Numbered from the stretch's first letter, positions 20,830 through 32,800 are shown. The stretch: DNA of 64,000 nucleotides from Aphrocallistes beatrix (GCA_963281255.1 OY725491.1:3720001-3784000); one strand, 5' to 3'. The notes: generated by a model not told the origin, from the sequence alone. Program-made: numbers and translations.

Positions 20830-21493
20830 GGGAGTACGACAATTCGCAACACGACAATTCGCAACACAGACAATTCGTAACAGACAATTCGCAACACCAG
20901 CTCGAACTATCACGATCAGTTAATTATGTTGTAAACAGAAGTAACTTACAAAAAGATGTGAGAACAGTCCAACTTATTTGTCCACATGCTAACCCACACG
21001 AGATCCTAATGGATTATGGAAAGGCTGCAATTAGCAGTTTTGAGCGGACCTGGCCTTCTTCTGTTGTGAAAGGCTGTTTCTTTCACCTTACACAGAATGT
21101 TTGGCGGAAGGTGCAGGCAGAAGGAATGCAAGTTGAGTACTCACAAGACGAAGAGCTCGCTATTCGTATCCGTATTATACCAGATCTAGCATTTACAGCA
21201 CCTCACGAAGTATGTGGTATGTTCGCTGAAGTGGCCGCACAACTACCTACTCCTGAAGCTGACGGACTTATTCAATACTTCGAAAGGACATACATCGGGC
21301 GCACACTCCCAGGTGGCGCATATCAACGCGTACTGTTCCCTATCGGCATGTGGAACCATCATTTTGACACTGCCTACGGATTCCCGAGAACGACGAATAT
21401 AGTTGAAGGGTGGTAGTTCGAGCTGGTGTTACGAATTGTCTGTGTTGCGAATTGTCGTGTTGCGAATTGTCTGTTGCGAATTGTCGTACTCCC
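20830..21493 (+). mobile_element. MULE with 9-bp target duplication, right-arm mirror
   Basis: Mirror of 17,035-17,698. Target duplication at 20,821-20,829 and 21,494-21,502. The transposase fragment is at 20,958-21,416. Confidence 0.92.
20958..21416 (+). pseudogene. MULE transposase fragment, right-arm mirror
   Basis: Same 152 residues as 17,112-17,570, with GCFFHLTQNVWRKVQ and TTNIVEGW. Lacks both ends of the transposase. Confidence 0.88.
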
Positions 21494-22202
21494 TTACACT
21501 GGAATGCCTTCCCGATCACACTACTGAGGAGGTTTGTATCAAATAGACAATTTTGAAGAGCAGAAAGTTAGCTCAAAGTGGCACAATATTTGTTTTTGAA
21601 TTCAAAAATTGGTATAATGGTCCATAACCAGTCAAGATATATACAAATGAAAAAAACACATTTTGATAATTTTAGATAAAAATCATAAAATGTTGGGCTT
21701 TTCTATAGGAAAGGCCAACCTTAAAATTTTTGAACTATTCCACCTCGTACCACCAATGCCAGCATATATATACGTAGTACAATGGTGGCAACTCGTGATA
21801 TATGTTATAGGGTAACAAATTCCGAAAATACCAAGTTGCAGGAGAGTAATTATGTCAAATGTTCATAAAGTGAGTAATTTGAATGTAAAGGAAACGAATT
21901 TTTAGCTATATTTACAGTATTTCTTACTAATTAAATGTTATTTGACTTCACAAATGGATTAGTGTTATAACAATTTGTATTGAAATTACGTATTAGGGTG
22001 TATGACTACTTTGTCCATGGAGTCACGCAGTGTTGCCAGATGAACTGCGTATTGTTGTATAATATAGGATTAAAAAGGACCCTAAAAAGAGGTATACAAC
22101 TTTTGGGAAGGGTTACGGAGGGGCTTTGCTCTAACCTATGCAGAATGCGGGAATAATAACAAATGAGGAAATTAGCTCTTACAAAAGCGTTTTAAACCTA
22201 TC

Positions 22203-22479
22203 CAGCGAACACTTCAGTTATCCGAACCCATTGGTTGATCAAACTAAAAATATACTAAATTTATTAATATTGCATTCCTGAGTTGAGAATTGAAAGTAGT
22301 ACACTGCCATCACTTTATATACTATTGATGATGCTTACATAGATCGATATGTATTTTATCCATATTCATCATTATGAGTACTTAGTACTACTGCCCAACT
22401 TTTCTATATAATTACACAATAACTTCAGTTATCCGAACTCCCTCGGTCCCAACCCGTTCGGATAACTGACATCCTACTG
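22203..22479. mobile_element. pogo/Tigger-like MITE, right-arm mirror
   Basis: Mirror of 16,049-16,325, with the same GTTCGGATAACTG words. Confidence 0.55.
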
Positions 22480-22542
22480 TACTTACAATATCAATTTAAA
22501 ATGACATTTGGAATTGCCGAATTGGGATTGAATTGAAGGAAG

Positions 22543-22677
22543 GTGCTGTCACGAAGTAATTTGGCACCTAAGTAAAGTATCCCCCCCCCCCTTGAAGTAG
22601 ATCCTGCCCCCTTGTGGGGAGTAAGTTGGCCCCAGTAGATAATTTAGTTCGGGCGGGGAGATACTTCGTGACAGTGC
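22543..22677. mobile_element. Short GCACTGTCACGAAGTA MITE, right-arm mirror
   Basis: Mirror of 15,851-15,985. Confidence 0.5.
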
Positions 22678-23652
22678 AACTATACTTCTTTTGTTTGGTC
22701 TCTAGTTCGATTACTACTTAACCATTCCGACGTAGTGCCACGCGAATGTATATGGATCTAATGTATGACGAATTATCAGGATGAAATGCCATTATTCCAA
22801 AACCTATTTATTCTCTGGTCCTAAACCATGAAAGAGTCTTAAACTCGATTATGACGACGTCATTATACTACCAGATATTAATTAATATTACTCACGGATA
22901 GAATTGATGCATGGCTTTGTTTACTGATGTCTCCATATCCTAAAATAAAATTATCAAATTTGTAGGAATTGATAGCATTTTAGTTAAAAATAACTGTGAT
23001 TTTCAACTTACTGTGGAATTAGTGCGTTTATAATATATTCGAGAAAGGTGGATTGGCATCCTAGTTGTCTTTTTGCTGTTGAAATGTGTATGTGCAATAA
23101 TATGGCTTGGTGTCACTCTATCTACTGAATGTGGTCCAAGATATTTCTTTGCATTTTTGGTTCCGGGTAGATGTTTGGATTTCTTGATAGTACAAGTACT
23201 TGGTCTCCTTCCTCGAATTCCGACCTAAATTTAGCTACCTAGAGAATGCGGAGCATTTATATGGCTTGGCTTCAGTGGTATAGAAAATTGCTGGGAGGAG
23301 ACATCCGCGATATCGGGTCACTGCACTGTGTCCCCAGTCGCCATTCTACAAATGAAAAAAATATTTTGAGTCATGAGATGAATTGAATTTACGTAAACAG
23401 AAAATATTTTTAATGTGTAGGAAGTGATGCGAATTGCAAAGTTTCTTTGAGAAAATATGGTCTGGTGATGTTAGCATCATTGTCATTACTTTCTGTAATT
23501 AGAACCAGCAGACACTAAAAATAAGAATTACTCACCTATTACGTTTTGGTTTACGGTCAAAATTCCGTGTTTGAATATTCTGTTCCTTCTTGGTGTTGTC
23601 GATAGCAAACATTCTGTCAGTATCACGAGTTCCATCTATTCTTTCATCCACT

Positions 23653-23862
23653 TGTAACACTTTAGTAGTCGTAATTACTAATGGTAATTATCGTTAGACC
23701 TCCCAGATAGTCTACAAGTAGAGTAGGCTTACATAGCTATCATATACATTCGCATAGCCTAGACATTTGTTAGAGTTCTGTGTTATCCTCTTAATATTTT
23801 ATTTCTTATCAGTTTACTAGAAGTATATTATATCATATCAACTTCCAATTAACCGTGTTACA
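23653..23862 (+). repeat. 5' LTR of right-arm gypsy element
   Basis: 210 bp, TGTAACAC...GTGTTACA, identical by eye to the three other LTRs of the palindrome. Confidence 0.93.
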
Positions 23863-23888
23863 TAAATAAAATATTAAGTCAAACCGTA

Positions 23889-24791
23889 ATGGCTACAGCA
23901 CCACTCTCAGTACCGGCCTTGCAGAAAGGAGATAGGATCTCTGAATGGCGTATTCTCTTCGAGAGCGGGACGCAGCATATCTGGGTTGACGAAGCCGCAG
24001 AGAAGAGGGTTATACAACTCCTCCCAAATTACATTAACCGGTCGCTTACAGATACATAAGCTGTGAAAGTTGTGATAAGAAAAGCGGACACACTAAAGGA
24101 AGCACTAGATCAATTATCCAAGGTGATCGACAATCCCATTGACCCATTTACCGCAATGCAGGAGCTGGTTCAACTCCAATGGCAACCCGGGCAGGACATT
24201 GGGGATTACTTCCTCTTAGTGAGGCGCAAAGCCGCCCATGCCGGAACAACGCTTAAGTTTGTGGCCTCGATGGTGTCCTCACAACTCCCTAAAGAAGTAC
24301 AGAATCGAGTCAAAGGGACAGTTACAGCGGTGAACGAAGACCTAGATCATGCAGATGCATTTAAGTTAGTGGCGGAAGTGAAAGAAGGACTTACCGATAA
24401 AGGATTTGCTCTCAACTTGGGCAATAAGTTATGTGCACGCCGAGTCGCAACTATTGGAGAGAAGGACAAAGCTACGTATGAGTCGGAACTAGTCGAACCG
24501 CAAGATTCGAATGATCGCGTTGCATTCGCGAGGAGTAACCCTGTTTGGAGAAAGCAGTCAAAAGGTCAAGGCCAAGGCAAGAGAGCATGTTATATTTGTG
24601 GCGGGAGACACTTCTGGAAGTACTGCCCGGACAAGCGATGCCCAGGGTGTGGCCAAAAGGGGCATCTCCTGAAAGATTGTAGTACTGGTTATAAAGGCAA
24701 AGACGTGCATTCGATCTCCACGGCTAACGTTGAAGGCCTTGCTACAGAACTTTCTGTCCTCATGACAGCGGTGCCGGACCGTCAGTTATAG
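23889..24791 (+). pseudogene. gag: gypsy gag with an in-frame stop (right copy)
   Basis: ATG at 23,889 and TAA at 24,057-24,059. The frame resumes immediately and ends at 24,791 after the two zinc knuckles (about 24,593-24,679). The upstream 56 codons and the downstream 242 codons are in the same frame, so a single nonsense codon separates them. The end of the frame overlaps the start of the protease frame (24,734 onward) by about 55 bases in the -1 frame, the arrangement used by retroelements with ribosomal frameshifting. Confidence 0.85.
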
Positions 24792-27556
24792 ACATAGGAA
24801 TTGTGCAGGAACTAGGCCTGGACCCATTGGTGGCAAACGATACAAGCGAAGTATACGGTCTCTCCCGAGAACCCGTAAGGATTATAGGAAATATAGAAGT
24901 GGTCCTCGACTTGGGCGACGATCAGATACTGGAACACGAATTCAATGTACTTGAGAACATAGGGAATACATGTATCCTTGGCCGAGACTTGTTAAAGAAG
25001 TTGGGTTCGACAGAGTTTGACTGGCAGAGTCAACAAGTTCGTTTGGGCAGTGTTTGGAAGGAGTCAAGGGCAACAATTGAAGGCGGAGAACCCCTTACGA
25101 GGGCCAGAGTAGCGGTTCTAGAGGACATTAAAAGCTCAGCACCAGCTATCCCTCGAAGTATTATTAACCCAGACCTACCGTCGGTCCAAAAGGAAGCCCT
25201 CTCAGGACTGTTGCGTGATTATGAATCTGTGTTTGCTGTTAATCCTAAACAACCCCAGATAGCAAAAGGAACTGTACACAGGATAATTACGGGCTCAGCT
25301 CTCCCAAACAAGCAGAGACCAATACCTGTAGTCCCGGCAGTGGAGGCAGAAATAGCTAAGATCGTAAGCGAGATGCTTGAAAACGGCATATGCAGACCGT
25401 CAAACTCAGCATGGGCTAGTCGCGTCTTACTCGTTACAAAACGAGACGGCAGTAAACGCTTTGTTGTAGACTACAGACATTTGAATGAAGTTACTCGTAT
25501 TGACTCGTATCCGATGCCTAACAGTAAGGACATTTTAGACCGGATGTCTGGCCACAGTTACTTTTCGTTTATCGATGGGGCCTCAGCCTACTGGTCCATT
25601 GAAGTAGAGGAAGCAGACAAGCACAAGACGGCGTTCGTTACGCAGAGAGGGCTCTATGGAATAAACCATATGCCTTTCGGCCTTGTTAACAGCCAATCCT
25701 CTTACCAACGGCTGATGGATGAGACGCTGAAACACGTAGACAGAGCAGATCCGTTTGTAGATGACACCTGTATCCACTCCGGAAACTTTGAGCAGCACTA
25801 TGCAGACCTAGAGGACACTTTCAAAGCCCTGAAAACAGCGAGCATCCAACTAAGAAGAGACAAGTGCTCTTTCGGATATCCAGGAGGGGAGTTCCTCGGG
25901 CACATGCTGTCGCCGGACGGTCGTAGTCCACTCCCGAGACTAGTCGGAAAAATACGTGAGGCAGAAAAGCCAACAAATCGGAAACAAGTACAACGATTTC
26001 TTGGATTAGCCAACTTTTATCGGGAATACATTCCAAACTTTGCGGTAATAGCGGAACCGCTCTACTTGCTTACTCGAGAGCTGCGGGCGTGGACATGGGG
26101 GGAACAAGAAGAAAACGCGTTCCGGTCGCTGAGGATCAAACTATCGGAGTCACCGATTACTCTAGCGTTTCCGGATTGGCGGAGAGAGTTTGTATTACAG
26201 ACTGATGCTTCATCAATTGCGGTAGGGGGAGTTTTAGCGCAACGAGATAGTGACGGGAAACTACACCCTATTGCTTACTTCTCTTCAGGGCTGACTGACA
26301 GACAAAAGAAATATTCCGCTGGGGAACTAGAGTGTTGGGGTGTAATGGCTGCCACTCGGAAGTTTAGTAAGTACCTACGCGCGGCTACTAGTGTCAAAAT
26401 CTTTACTGATCACAATCCGCTGGTTTGGCTAAGAAAACAGAAAGATCCTAGGGGCAAGTATACTAGGTGGATTTTAGAGCTGGAGTCGATCAACTACTCA
26501 ATAGAATTTGTTAAGGGAACCGAGAACGAAAGCGCAGATTACCTGTCAAGAGAGAAGTCTGAAGTTGATCGGGACGTCAATGACGAGGAGAATCATTTCG
26601 AGAGATATGTATACTCATTGGAAGGCAGATCACTTCGAGAAGAGATGGCAACTGCACAAAGGGAAGATAATACCTTAGCCTTGGCTATGAATCAGTTAGA
26701 AGAAACCGGGAGGGTAGACAAGGGGCCAGTCAAGACTCAAGCGGGTTTGAAAATAGTGGAGGGGATACTCTATCGAGGGCGGAAAATTGTCGTTCCCCAT
26801 TCAATGAAAGAACGGATCGTAGGTTTGGTACACAATGAAGGTCATTTTGGTAGTGATAAAACAATACTACTTACTCGCAATATATTTTACTGGAAGAAAA
26901 TGAATTGTGATATCGAGGACTTCTGCCGAAGATGTTCCATATGTGCGAGCAACAAACCAAAGAATGCACCCCCCGAGAAGCTTGTGCCATCAGTTCAAGC
27001 TACTAGTCCTAGAGAAGTTATCGTATTCGATGTAGCCACCCTACCATACGCAAGTACGAATCATCGACACTTTCTACTCCTCGTAGATACCTTTTCCAAA
27101 TTCATGGAATTGGTCCCACTTTTTGACCAAGAATCGCGTTCGATAGTTCAGGCACTAGGTGACGGGTGGATATTTCGACACGGACCACCTGTATCATTGT
27201 TAAGCGACCAGGGTCCAAATGTGGATGGTATTGAGGTTAGAGAATTCCTGGCAAGGTTCAACATTGAGAAGAAGCACAGTACAGCCTACCATCCAGAAGG
27301 CGATGGACAGGCAGAAAGAGGGATCCGAGCGGTTAAACAGTTGATCCGTTGCCTTATAGCGGAGTATGAATTGGAAGACACTGACTGGCCTAGCCTGCTG
27401 CCACGGGTGAGCTACATCCTAAACACAACCCCGAGCGCGAGCACAGGTTTTACCCCTTATAAGGTTATGTTCGGCGAAGATCCAAAGCCCATTTCTGGAG
27501 CAGAGTTAGGAACGGTGGTACAGGACACTTTCAATTCTGTATTAGAGTGTGGGTAG
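24734..27556 (+). CDS. pol: gypsy pol (right copy)
   Basis: Mirror of the left pol. The DSGA protease motif is at 24,764-24,775, upstream of the first GTG at 24,803, so the functional frame must be entered by frameshift from gag and not by initiation. RT, RNase H and integrase catalytic residues are all present. The frame ends before the GPY/F domain. Confidence 0.92.
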   Translation, partial: RPCYRTFCPHDSGAGPSVIDIGIVQELGLDPLVANDTSEVYGLSREPVRIIGNIEVVLDLGDDQILEHEFNVLENIGNTCILGRDLLKKLGSTEFDWQSQQVRLGSVWKESRATIEGGEPLTRARVAVLEDIKSSAPAIPRSIINPDLPSVQKEALSGLLRDYESVFAVNPKQPQIAKGTVHRIITGSALPNKQRPIPVVPAVEAEIAKIVSEMLENGICRPSNSAWASRVLLVTKRDGSKRFVVDYRHLNEVTRIDSYPMPNSKDILDRMSGHSYFSFIDGASAYWSIEVEEADKHKTAFVTQRGLYGINHMPFGLVNSQSSYQRLMDETLKHVDRADPFVDDTCIHSGNFEQHYADLEDTFKALKTASIQLRRDKCSFGYPGGEFLGHMLSPDGRSPLPRLVGKIREAEKPTNRKQVQRFLGLANFYREYIPNFAVIAEPLYLLTRELRAWTWGEQEENAFRSLRIKLSESPITLAFPDWRREFVLQTDASSIAVGGVLAQRDSDGKLHPIAYFSSGLTDRQKKYSAGELECWGVMAATRKFSKYLRAATSVKIFTDHNPLVWLRKQKDPRGKYTRWILELESINYSIEFVKGTENESADYLSREKSEVDRDVNDEENHFERYVYSLEGRSLREEMATAQREDNTLALAMNQLEETGRVDKGPVKTQAGLKIVEGILYRGRKIVVPHSMKERIVGLVHNEGHFGSDKTILLTRNIFYWKKMNCDIEDFCRRCSICASNKPKNAPPEKLVPSVQATSPREVIVFDVATLPYASTNHRHFLLLVDTFSKFMELVPLFDQESRSIVQALGDGWIFRHGPPVSLLSDQGPNVDGIEVREFLARFNIEKKHSTAYHPEGDGQAERGIRAVKQLIRCLIAEYELEDTDWPSLLPRVSYILNTTPSASTGFTPYKVMFGEDPKPISGAELGTVVQDTFNSVLECG

Positions 27557-28098
27557 TAGAACTGCAGGCGATGGAAACCTTGTTAAACGACCAAGTTAAC
27601 GAAAACCTCACTCGAGCAAGAGAGAGGATGAAATCAGATTATGATAAAGGAAAAAGGGATACCGAATGCAATCCGGGAGACTGGGTTTACCTGGGAAAAC
27701 AGAAGAGGACAAGCGGTCTGAGTGAATATTTCGAAGGTCCTTTTCTCGTATTAACAAGGAGAGGTCCAAATGTGAAGCTCAGAGTCCGGTGCGGTAAAGA
27801 AAAGGTAGTACATCTAAACCGATGTAAGAAATGCCCAACGCCGGATACGGAGTTACACCTAGATGGAATCATGGCAGGACAGCAACCAACAGAGAACATG
27901 ACCATTATGGACCCAGACGAGTTCAGCGAACACGATTCTGATTACAACGAAGTGGGCAGCACGGATGATCAAGCAGAAGTAGACAGAGTTACGCAACTTC
28001 GGAGGTCGAACAGACAGAGGAATCCCCCAAAATGGCTGCGAGATGAAACTTGGCCTGAGAAATTCTCAGACGACTCCGGGGATACCACTTCACCATAG
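27547..28098 (+). pseudogene. gypsy integrase C-terminal GPY/F part (right copy)
   Basis: Mirror of 10,430-10,981. It overlaps pol by 10 bp in a different frame. EGPFLVLTRRGPNVKLRV is the GPY/F-like core. Confidence 0.8.
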
Positions 28099-28131
28099 GT
28101 GGTAGACGAGGGGTTTTAGAAGCGGAAGTGA

Positions 28132-28341
28132 TGTAACACTTTAGTAGTCGTAATTACTAATGGTAATTATCGTTAGACCTCCCAGATAGTCTACAAGTAG
28201 AGTAGGCTTACATAGCTATCATATACATTCGCATAGCCTAGACATTTGTTAGAGTTCTGTGTTATCCTCTTAATATTTTATTTCTTATCAGTTTACTAGA
28301 AGTATATTATATCATATCAACTTCCAATTAACCGTGTTACA
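28132..28341 (+). repeat. 3' LTR of right-arm gypsy element
   Basis: Mirror of 10,187-10,396. Confidence 0.93.
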
Positions 28342-29149
28342 CTCTCATCATCATTATTTGGCAGCTCATAGGGATCTGCTTCGTCAATGGTCATTGGAAG
28401 GGTATCAAGTTGGAGGGGATCCTGGATCAGTAGAATCGTATCCATTTGGCTCCTCAGAACGGTCGTCGTTATTCGATGATGAGGTAATCAAGTTGAGAAG
28501 AAGGTTAGAGAAATCATAATCTCTTCTGAACATACGATAGAATGGAGTGTGCCCTGTAGATCGTTTTTTCTGAGTATTTGCTGACAGAACTGCTGGTTGT
28601 AATTTTGCTGTCCATTCTGTATCTCCATCACTCCTCAGTTTCTAAATTTTAATATAATTCAATGTTAATTAAATAAATAGGACCGAACGCAACAGTGAAG
28701 AAATAAACTCAAGATACAAGAGTTCATACATGATACTAGTTTGGAAGAGAGGAGGGAACTCCAAACTTTGAGGGTAATTAAACATTAGCACTTCAGTTTT
28801 ATGCTTCATACTATTGAGGCTTCATTGCCATAGGAAATGGATGGAGATGTCCGCGACATTGTGCAGGACTGAGGCAAATGGGCATTACATATGTGGTTAA
28901 TTCAGCCCCGACTTTGGCTTCAACATCAAACAGTCTCGAGTAATTATCGCAGCCACATTGTTGACTTTGTCATATTCTATGTTACTGTTTGGATTTTCAT
29001 GTCATAATTATCAATCTAGTTCCTGTAAGTTGGGATAAAGCTCATACGCTGAGCTCTTCAAAATAGCTCATTTTGTACTTTAAACTTAATTCCCGATCGC
29101 TATCCTAAAAGTACCCCTTATAAAGCTAAGCAAAGAGTTAACTGGGTTA

Positions 29150-29344
29150 TTACTTTATTGAATATACATACAAAAGAATAATTAAACTAAATAAAACGTT
29201 ATACAGAATTAATAAGTTAATGTAATTAATTAAAAATCCCTTTCGACTCTCCAGAGCTGCCATACGGACTTTAATGTCCGTATTTTCGTCCATCAATTCG
29301 GCCACCTCCTGTCGAAGTAGCCGCACCTCATCAAAAATGGCCAT
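29150..29344 (-). CDS. Small unrecognised ORF crossing the palindrome edge
   Basis: 64 codons starting MAIFDEVRLLRQEVAEL. The first 35 residues have the spacing of a short coiled coil (leucine and valine with charged residues). The last 25 or so are very hydrophobic (LLILYNVLFSLIILLYVY), which could be a membrane tail or simply AT-rich sequence in translation. The right-arm border (29,307) falls after about codon 12, so the left arm keeps only the distal part (9,221-9,379), preceded by different sequence. A CATTACAG|G acceptor-like site lies just upstream near 29,360, so this may be an internal exon. No family recognised. Confidence 0.3.
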   Translation of the reverse strand: MAIFDEVRLLRQEVAELMDENTDIKVRMAALESRKGFLINYINLLILYNVLFSLIILLYVYSIK

Positions 29345-29820
29345 CCGTTCCTTGGCCTGTAATGCATGAGGAGAATGGATCTGTGTAACATTGAGAGTGT
29401 GAAAAGTGAGAGTGTGAGGTGGTGTTTGAGGGTGGATGTGTTATACTAGCGATATTTATACAATTTTCAATCCGTTACCCAGAAATTTAAAATCCGTGAC
29501 CCAGAAATTTGAAATCCATGATCTAGAAATTTATCTGTCTACATTACAAACACCAAGTATGGTTTCCAAGAAACAAGTGAGTGTTGCGAAATATAGCTGT
29601 TAGCTGAATCGTTGTTCTTATTTAATTAATTGCCAATGAACATGTGACATTTTACTGAAACCTTGACACTCACGACGAGATAGTGACAATTGAGAGGCCT
29701 ACATACGGACACCGTAGAACCCAGGCCAAGAGGACTAGGTCTATATGAGAACTAAGTGCCAGAGAACTCAGAATCAATCACCTTGTTGGCCGTTGGTGAG
29801 ACAATATGTACGTACGTACT
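29345..29820. other. Unique AT-rich flank of the palindrome, with a 22-bp tandem triplet
   Basis: Outside the right arm. Bases 29,470-29,533 hold three tandem 22-bp units of the type ATCCGTGACCCAGAAATTT with a few changes. A GAGAGTGTGA-type G-rich purine stretch lies at about 29,390-29,420. No gene recognised. Confidence 0.6.
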
Positions 29821-29899
29821 TACAATATCAATTCAAAATGACATTTGGAATTGCCGAATCGCGATTGAATTGAAGGAAGGTGCTGTCGCGAAGTAATAA
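29821..29899 (+). repeat. Fragment shared with the palindrome arms
   Basis: About 79 bp (TTACAATATCAATTCAAAATG to GCTGTCGCGAAGTAAT) closely matching 22,485-22,562 and its mirror near 15,966-16,043. In the arms the same sequence lies between the pogo-like MITE and the CTGTCACGAAGTA MITE. It ends here at the degenerate gypsy integrase. Confidence 0.65.
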
Positions 29900-32800
29900 T
29901 AGGAAGTAGCGGTGGTTATCGCTCGAGCAGGTAAGGTCGCGATATCATTGGCCACTGCGTGTCTTGGTTCACTAGCAATTGCGATTGGTTCGAGAGGCTA
30001 CCTCGACTGATGCTTCGGTTTATTTCTCTGGCAAATATGGCAGCAACGACAAAAACGCCCTACATCGCGTGACATGCCCATCCACTAGAAATGTGTTCTA
30101 GTCCTGCCGATAGGATTCTTAAGGATACCGCCCTCGAAAAATCTTGCCTGGCGTAAAAAACAACTGCAAAATGATTTATTGCTAATTTCATTGGATTACT
30201 GATCGGTCTACCATCTGATAGCACTATTTGGACGGCATTTTTTTATATTTTTTGCGAAATAACCCCCTAAAGTTTAGCGTTAATAAAAATTGAAAAATTA
30301 TTAGAGGATTTTAACTCATTTACCAATTAGTTTTTAACTTATTCGATATTTTTTTAATGATATGAACCTTAACATTGTATTAGCACCTTTGGAGATTATA
30401 AAACACAAAGATTTAAAAGAATGGGCAAATAAAATCCAAACAAAATAGCTCTATAAGGGAGTTCATTTATATAATCCTCGGGAAATCGCAAGTTTGATCT
30501 CAGATATTTAGCGATCACTGGGTCAGAAATAGAATTCTGATCGTTTCAAAAAAAAATTTGTTCGGATCCGACCATTTGTTCTTGAGATATCGCATATTAT
30601 AGGTAAAGTTCGGCCATAATATCCCTCTAAGGTCCCGAAAGAGGCTGATGTCATATCTTAAAAACTATTGTAGATATATAATATATTATATCCTTAAATA
30701 AAAGGATATATGTGAAAATATATAGGTTCCTCGAACATTCCTTTGTCAAAAAATAAATAATTCTCGACTTATCATTGATTTAATTGTAATACAAATTCTA
30801 TAGAGAACTTTGAATCTATTAGAAAATGGCGAATCTAATCATTAAATATGTGTCCAAATTTAGCTATTATGCTAAATAGTGAATACAATTGCCGTTAATA
30901 ATATGTACAGAAAAATTGGAGAACTTTTGATAATTATTTTTAAAGTTATGGCCTTGGACCTCGCAGATTCGGTCAAAAACCCCCATTTAGGGTCCAAAAA
31001 GATATCTCTCTCTATCTTTGTAAATACAAGTCCAAATTCTTAGTTCTCACTTCCTAATATACTTTTTACGAGTGTACATATATGATTCTTTGATAATAAT
31101 TGCACTACACCCTATGGAATGTTAAGTTTGAGATTTTTGTCATATGATGACGTAGCATTTTTCGAAAATCCTAACTTCGAAACTAAAAGTCGTAGACTTT
31201 CGCTCTAACTTCCTAATATACTTTTTGGAAGCTTTTTATTCATTCTAAACTGATAGATTATACTTCGCAGTGCCAGGAATATGAAATATTATCTACAATT
31301 ATCTCAAAATATTCGGAGTTAGGGGCCTCAAGGAAATTTGTGGATTTTCAGGGTACTTTTGCTATTTTTGGTAAATATTTGGCTTAAATATACCTAAATC
31401 AGCAGTATGGATGCGAATAAATGTCTGTGGATGCTTATGTGCATTATTAATAACTCATTTTACATTCTTCTTAACACCTAAACTTAAAATCTCTCTATCT
31501 CGGGACTTTAAAATTTCAAAATTGACCGTCTTTACAGAATTATTTCTCAAATTTGGTTTGAGATAGAAGTTTGAAAATTTCAAGAGTTGTTTCATATCAT
31601 TAGGCGATGAACGTAGGACCACCATTTTTTCGATATATTCTAACTCGGTGATTTTATTCATGATTTCCCCCAAAAAACAGACATTTTTCGCCTATTTTTG
31701 GCCCTTTTTTTTCGGACACCGATAAAATTTACAATATTTGTCATTTTAACTTTCTTCTGGTCCTATGAAGTTGCAAATTAGGTAGACTATCTATGATTCG
31801 ATTTTGGAAGCGTTTGATTCCTTGGTATGTCCTAAACAATTCATTGAGTGCCTAAATTTCTACCATTAAGATGTGCTAGCGGAAAATTAAAAAAACAGAC
31901 TTTGAGACACTGTATCTCAAAATCTAGAATTGAGATTCAAAAACGGTTTGGATAGTGCTAGTATTTCTTGATGGAGATACCTCCCCACGCTTAACATCTC
32001 TTATAGCTCTACTTTCATCTTATGCTGTAATGCAAATCATATGTTTTTTCGAGGGCGGTATCCTTAACATCAGGGTGGGACTCATTATGATTTAGTGCGA
32101 GGATCTCATTTCTGAGCATAAAATGTACGACAAACCGTTGACCTTTATAAAGTAATCCATCGCTGATGTGCATCCTCGGTTCACGTTTGAATCTCCCTAG
32201 TTGGATTACACCTCCATGCTCAAGCTGATCCAACGCCAGAGAGGTTGTCTTGTCAGTGCGTAGACCCTTCATAATACTTCAACAATAGTTAGTCATGATT
32301 GGAAGTATAGAAAAAATGTCGTTCAAAATGTTCACCGTCATTATTAACATCATAATCTAGTATCTCGCTTGGCAGTCTTGAGAAGTAGTCTGCAGCTGTA
32401 TTTTTCGTCCTCTCACGTAGTAGATCTCATATATAATTGCCTCCAGTTTATGTATCCACCTCGAGAACAAATGCCTGCGGGTCTCTGTTTGCGTAGCCAA
32501 CAGAGTGGTTTGTGATCACATAACGACACCACGGGGAGCTTGATGGGCGGCATACACCATTCGCTACATCTCATCCACTTGACTGTTTATCTCCCGCTCC
32601 ATGTTTGGTGAGAATCTCCTCACGTTCTGCTTCACAGGGAGAGCGTTCCCTGTATCGATCATATACTTCGTTATTGAGGTTACTGCGGGTTTCTTAGGGT
32701 TCTCGGCAACACGGATGAAATTCCTCAAGAGGTTCAGTGAGGGTTTGTCTCTGGTGTCGAATGTCCTTTTTCCCCACAGCCTTGTCACCGCTTCTCGGGA

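Larger units (their letters stand above)
23653..28341 (+). mobile_element. Ty3/gypsy LTR retrotransposon, right-arm copy
   Basis: Exact mirror of 10,187-14,875. LTRs at 23,653-23,862 and 28,132-28,341. The polypurine-like tract lies just before 28,132. Same internal stop and frame changes as the left copy. Confidence 0.93.
22896..28641 (-). pseudogene. Ginger/GIN-like integrase copy 1, 3' exons only (right-arm mirror)
   Basis: Mirror of the exons at 9,887-15,632: 22,896-22,939, 23,012-23,224, 23,536-23,652 and 28,342-28,641, again split by the gypsy element. The 5' exons (catalytic core, H2C2 zinc region) are absent on this side because the palindrome ends at 29,307 inside the intron that precedes the W-AKL exon. 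Confidence 0.72.
19372..29307. repeat. Right arm of the giant palindrome
   Basis: Mirror image of 9,221-19,156. At the outer edge (29,307) it continues into sequence absent from the left flank, including the first 12 or so codons of the small frame at 29,150-29,344. At the inner edge it is preceded by 15 extra bases after the gap (19,357-19,371). Confidence 0.95.

Noticed and set aside
29470-29533. Minisatellite or regulatory iteron
   Set aside because: Only three 22-bp units with no gene or origin context; recorded as a plain tandem repeat.
30123-32063. Classifying the TTAA element as a relative of the local piggyBac
   Set aside because: Only the target site agrees; the terminal sequences GGATACCGCC and CACATTTT differ and no interior homology is visible.
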